A stretch of DNA of 7,964 bases from Oscillospiraceae bacterium (GTDB taxonomy: Bacteria; Bacillota; Clostridia; Oscillospirales; Ruminococcaceae). The notes below the pieces were generated by a model. The model was given only the letters and a program-made list of their open reading frames with translations. It was not told the origin of the DNA and ran no database searches. The translations under genes and the position numbers were made by a program. Numbering within the stretch: the stretch's first letter is position 1; every line of letters begins with the position of its first letter. Location of the stretch: NCBI GenBank assembly GCA_017410745.1, contig JAFPPJ010000200.1, positions 1-7,964 on the forward strand, in the 5' to 3' direction. Positions 5,600-7,964 of this stretch are shown one piece after another.

Positions 5600-5833
5600 G
5601 TGAAAGATCTGCTTATTGCGATCGCATCGGGACTTGTAGAGGATAAAGAGGCCGTGACCGTAGACAGGGATGAGCCCGATGAAGAGGGGATAGTTGTATA
5701 CCATCTTCATGTTGCACCTGATGATATGGGTAGAGTGATCGGCAAGCAGGGAAAGATAGCGAAGGCTATCCGTACTGTTATGCGTGCAGGTGCGGGCAGA
5801 GTAAACGAGAAGATCATGGTTGAGATCGATTGA
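5600..5833 (+). CDS. khpA: KH-domain RNA-binding protein KhpA
   Basis: A 77-residue single KH-domain protein. KhpA pairs with KhpB (EloR/Jag) in Gram-positive bacteria and binds RNA, affecting cell elongation and small-RNA biology. The RNA-binding loop GKQG (48-51) sits in DMGRVIGKQGKIAKAIRTVM, and the C-terminal strand is VNEKIMVEID. Length and position between rpsP and rimM are the family norm. The start is a GTG at 5600, set by a perfect AAAGGAGGT seven bases upstream; no in-frame ATG fits. The segment DRDEPDEEG (22-30) is unusually acidic, in the variable stretch before the KH core. The partner khpB is not in this window. Confidence 0.95.
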   Translation: MKDLLIAIASGLVEDKEAVTVDRDEPDEEGIVVYHLHVAPDDMGRVIGKQGKIAKAIRTVMRAGAGRVNEKIMVEID

Positions 5834-5891
5834 TCCGATCATTACGATACTTGTGGGCAAGTAGCTTGATGCTGCATCCTGCATAAGACCT

Positions 5892-5931
5892 GCCGTCCAT
5901 GTGCGCATATACGTCTGGACGGCTTTGTTTT
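5892..5931 (+). terminator. Terminator-like hairpin between khpA and rimM
   Basis: GCCGTCCA (5892-5899) pairs perfectly with TGGACGGC (5916-5923), enclosing a 16-base loop, and TTTGTTTT follows. It lies 58 bases after the khpA stop. The large loop and the single G in the T-run suggest partial termination, which would lower rimM-trmD expression relative to rpsP. Confidence 0.7.
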
Positions 5932-5937
5932 ATGAAG

Positions 5938-5990
5938 GATATCGCATGGGCTGCTTGTTTTTTGAATGATACTGACATTATGCGGATATC
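5938..5990 (+). promoter_or_regulatory. Leader stem upstream of rimM
   Basis: GATATCGCAT (5938-5947) pairs with ATGCGGATATC (5980-5990) over ten base pairs with one bulged G at 5984, enclosing a 32-base T-rich loop. It directly follows the terminator-like hairpin and ends 33 bases before rimM. No clear -35/-10 pair was found here, so whether rimM has its own promoter or relies on readthrough is open. Confidence 0.35.
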
Positions 5991-6023
5991 TGTTGAAGTT
6001 TTCTGCTGTGATCGGGTGATGAT

Positions 6024-6524
6024 ATGAAAAGATTTCTTGAAACGGGAAGAATAGTAGCCGTGCATGGGCTCAAAGGCGAGGTCAGGGTGGATCCCTGGTG
6101 TGACTCGCCCGATTTCCTGTGCGAATTTGATGTGCTTTATTTTGACAAGGGCGATAAGGAAGTCATAATAGAGAATGCGCGGCCGCATAAGAATATAGTA
6201 ATAATGAAGATAGAGGGCGTGGACGATGCTGATGAAGCCGCCAAGCTCAGGGGCAGGATACTGTATATGGACCGTGAGGACGTAGAGCTGGGCGAGGGCA
6301 CATATTTCGTACAGGATCTTATCGGTATGGATGTGGTCGATGCCGAGAACGGCGAGGTCTATGGCAGGATCACTGACGTGAAGAACACGGGCGCCAGCGA
6401 TATATACACTGTAAAGTCCGACAGCGGCGAGTTCATGATACCCGCTGTGCCCGAATTCATTGAGCGCACCGATATCGAGGGCGGCAGGCTGTATATACAT
6501 ATGATAGAAGGACTGAGGGAATGA
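6024..6524 (+). CDS. rimM: Ribosome maturation factor RimM
   Basis: A 166-residue RimM, which binds S19 in the 30S head and assists 16S rRNA processing and assembly. The N-terminal RimM domain (about 1-85) shows GRIVAVHGLKGEVRVDPWCD near the start, then KIEGVDDADEAAKLRGRILYMDRED. The C-terminal PRC-barrel domain starts near 93 with YFVQDLIGMDVVD and ends with FMIPAVPEFIERTDIEGGRLYIHMIEGL. Length is normal. The ribosome binding site is weak (GGTGAT a few bases upstream of ATG), which suggests modest expression compared with rpsP. The TGA overlaps the trmD ATG by the ATGA arrangement, so translation of the two is coupled. Confidence 0.97.
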   Translation: MKRFLETGRIVAVHGLKGEVRVDPWCDSPDFLCEFDVLYFDKGDKEVIIENARPHKNIVIMKIEGVDDADEAAKLRGRILYMDREDVELGEGTYFVQDLIGMDVVDAENGEVYGRITDVKNTGASDIYTVKSDSGEFMIPAVPEFIERTDIEGGRLYIHMIEGLRE

Positions 6525-7222
6525 GGATAGATATTGCCACGCTTTTCCCGGAAATGTGCGAGGCCGTTATGAGCGAAAGCATCGTGGGAAGGGCAAGACG
6601 TGCCAATATGATAGAGATCCACTGCCATCAGATAAGAGAGTATACACTTGACAAGCATCGCCGTGTGGATGATTCTCCCTATGGCGGCGGCAAGGGCATG
6701 GTCATGCAGTGCGACCCCATTTACCGGTGTTATGAGAGCGTATGCAGCAGCTTTCCCGAGAAGCCTCACGTAATATATATGTCGCCCAAGGGCAAGGTAT
6801 TTACTCAGGCGGATGCGGTAAGACTTTCGGAGATGCCGCGTATATTCGTGCTTTGCGGACATTACGAGGGTGTGGATCAGCGCATACTTGACAAGATAGT
6901 CGATGAGGAGATATCCATAGGCGACTATGTGCTGACCGGAGGAGAACTGCCTGCACTTGTGATGTGCGATGCGATAGCGAGGATGTGCCCCGGCGTGCTG
7001 GCGGCAGATGAATGCTTCATGGATGAATCGCACTATTCGGGGCTGCTCGAATATCCGCAGTATACCCGTCCCGAGGTATGGCAGGGCATGGAGGTGCCGC
7101 CTGTACTTCTGTCGGGCGATCACAGGAAGGTTGAGGAATACAGGCTTTCCGAGTCGCTCCGCATTACAGCAGAACACCGTCCCGATATGCTGAAGAGATA
7201 TTATGAAGAACACGGTGAATGA
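6521..7222 (+). CDS. trmD: tRNA (guanine-37-N1) methyltransferase TrmD
   Basis: A 233-residue SPOUT-family enzyme that uses S-adenosylmethionine to methylate G37 of tRNAs, preventing +1 frameshifting. Seen in order: RIDIATLFPEM, DDSPYGGGKGMVM (50-62), VIYMSPKGKVF, LCGHYEGVDQRI (111-122) and EISIGDYVLTGGELP (130-144), which build the knotted SAM site, followed by GLLEYPQYTRPEVW (174-187). The linker between domains reads DECFMDESHYSG; by alignment on GLLxxPxYTRP the family's catalytic Asp169 is replaced by Glu, with an Asp just before it. The start codon overlaps the rimM stop (ATGA), with AAGGA about eight bases upstream. Slightly short compared with about 240-255 residues in relatives. In many Firmicutes rplS follows, but here an rRNA methylase gene does. 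Confidence 0.98.
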   Translation: MRIDIATLFPEMCEAVMSESIVGRARRANMIEIHCHQIREYTLDKHRRVDDSPYGGGKGMVMQCDPIYRCYESVCSSFPEKPHVIYMSPKGKVFTQADAVRLSEMPRIFVLCGHYEGVDQRILDKIVDEEISIGDYVLTGGELPALVMCDAIARMCPGVLAADECFMDESHYSGLLEYPQYTRPEVWQGMEVPPVLLSGDHRKVEEYRLSESLRITAEHRPDMLKRYYEEHGE

Positions 7223-7274
7223 TGCGTCATCGTTTGGGATACTGACGTGATCCCGCATAAAAGAGGTATGAGAT

Positions 7275-7964
7275 ATGATGAGTCGTGACTTTCCTGTGGT
7301 CACTGTGACCGAGAAGTGCCATAAGCGCACATCCTGCGGCCATCCGTGGATATATGACAATGAGGTCGTCACAGCAGATGATATAGCGGACGGCGAGCTT
7401 GCCGACGTGGTGAGCCCGAAGGGACGCTATATAGGCACGGGTCTGTATAATTCAAGATCGAAGATACGAGTGCGCATAATATCCGACAATACCAACGACC
7501 GCTTCGACGAGAGCTTCTTCCGCAGACGCGTGGAATATGCATACAGATACCGCAAGGCTGTTATGCCCGAAGAGGACAGGCAGGCATGCAGGCTCATATT
7601 CGGTGAAGCGGACAGATTCCCGGGGCTTACCGTTGACAGGTTCGGTGATCTGCTGAGCGTACAGATACTTTCTCTGGGTATAGAAAAGCGCAGGGAGATG
7701 ATACTTGATGCGCTCATTGACGTGCTTCGCGCCGACGGTCAGACCATAAACGGAGTGTATCTGCGCAATGAGGGCGCGATACGCGAGCTTGAAGGCATGG
7801 CAAGCGAAAAGGGCTGGTATATGCGCGAGGAAGGCACATCCCCTGTGACTCGCATAACCGAGAACGGTATAATATACGAGGTGGATGTGGAGAACGGCCA
7901 GAAGACGGGCTTTTTCCTCGATCAGAAATACAACAGACGCGCTGCTGCTGCGATAGCACCGGGC
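7275..7964 (+). CDS. RlmI-like class I SAM-dependent rRNA methyltransferase (3' truncated)
   Basis: The frame stays open for 230 codons to the window end, so only the N-terminal part is present. It begins with a PUA-type RNA-binding domain (about 5-72) containing KRTSCGHPWIYDNEV. A central region follows with IFGEADRFPGLTVDRFGD (108-125), and then the entry to the methyltransferase domain, VDVENGQKTGFFLDQKYNR (203-221). This order matches RlmI/YccW, which makes m5C1962 in 23S rRNA; clostridial relatives may methylate other cytosines. The usual EN.VR stretch appears as LRNEGAIRELEG. The SAM loop and catalytic cysteines are beyond the window. AAGAGGT about eight bases upstream favours the ATG at 7275; the adjacent ATG at 7278 is an alternative. 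It lies 52 bases after trmD and is likely co-transcribed. Confidence 0.9.
   Translation, partial: MMSRDFPVVTVTEKCHKRTSCGHPWIYDNEVVTADDIADGELADVVSPKGRYIGTGLYNSRSKIRVRIISDNTNDRFDESFFRRRVEYAYRYRKAVMPEEDRQACRLIFGEADRFPGLTVDRFGDLLSVQILSLGIEKRREMILDALIDVLRADGQTINGVYLRNEGAIRELEGMASEKGWYMREEGTSPVTRITENGIIYEVDVENGQKTGFFLDQKYNRRAAAAIAPG

Noticed and set aside
6359..7372. Minus-strand reading frame of 337 codons opposite rimM-trmD
   Set aside because: It spans three well-supported genes on the other strand and shows no recognisable domain.
1..7964. Insertion sequence, phage or transferred island
   Set aside because: No transposase, integrase, flanking direct repeats or tRNA genes were seen; gene content is core housekeeping apart from pilT, the hydrolase and one unknown membrane protein.

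Overview
The window looks like a chromosomal segment of a Gram-positive Clostridia member, most likely Ruminococcus or a close Oscillospiraceae relative. The reasons are strong AGGAGG-type ribosome binding sites, heavy use of ATA for isoleucine, the ylxM-ffh-rpsP-khpA-rimM-trmD gene order, and a PilT-type pilus ATPase in a Gram-positive setting. The genus is an inference; no rRNA or marker comparison was possible.

Layout. Bases 1-637 hold the C-terminal part of a PilT-like twitching ATPase, closed by a strong terminator (659-690). An AT-rich stretch follows. Within it a consensus sigma-A promoter (1046-1074), preceded by four A-tracts spaced exactly 10 bp apart, drives what appears to be a free-standing structured RNA of about 220 nt (about 1081-1299) with its own terminator. 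On the minus strand, 1363-2049 encodes a complete YgjP/M48-type metal-dependent hydrolase that converges on the RNA. From the same upstream region, a two-pass membrane protein of unknown function (2289-3137) is read on the plus strand.

From 3188 onward lies a translation and protein-targeting cluster, all on the plus strand: ylxM, ffh (SRP54), a 63-residue two-helix membrane protein resembling the Imm17 family, rpsP (ribosomal protein S16), khpA (KH-domain RNA-binding protein), rimM (16S maturation factor), trmD (tRNA m1G37 methyltransferase), and the N-terminal 230 codons of an RlmI-like rRNA methyltransferase that runs off the end. The cluster starts with a near-consensus extended -10 promoter whose start site sits on a 37-bp dyad. 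It is interrupted by a structured 138-nt spacer between rpsP and khpA and by a terminator-like hairpin between khpA and rimM. Expression therefore probably splits into ylxM-to-khpA and rimM-trmD-rlmI-like segments.

The cluster genes fit together as protein export (SRP), ribosome assembly (S16, RimM, an rRNA methylase), tRNA modification that prevents frameshifting (TrmD), and RNA chaperoning (KhpA). The least explained elements are the structured RNA at 1081-1299, the small membrane protein after ffh, the operator-like dyad at the ylxM start site and the rpsP-khpA spacer.
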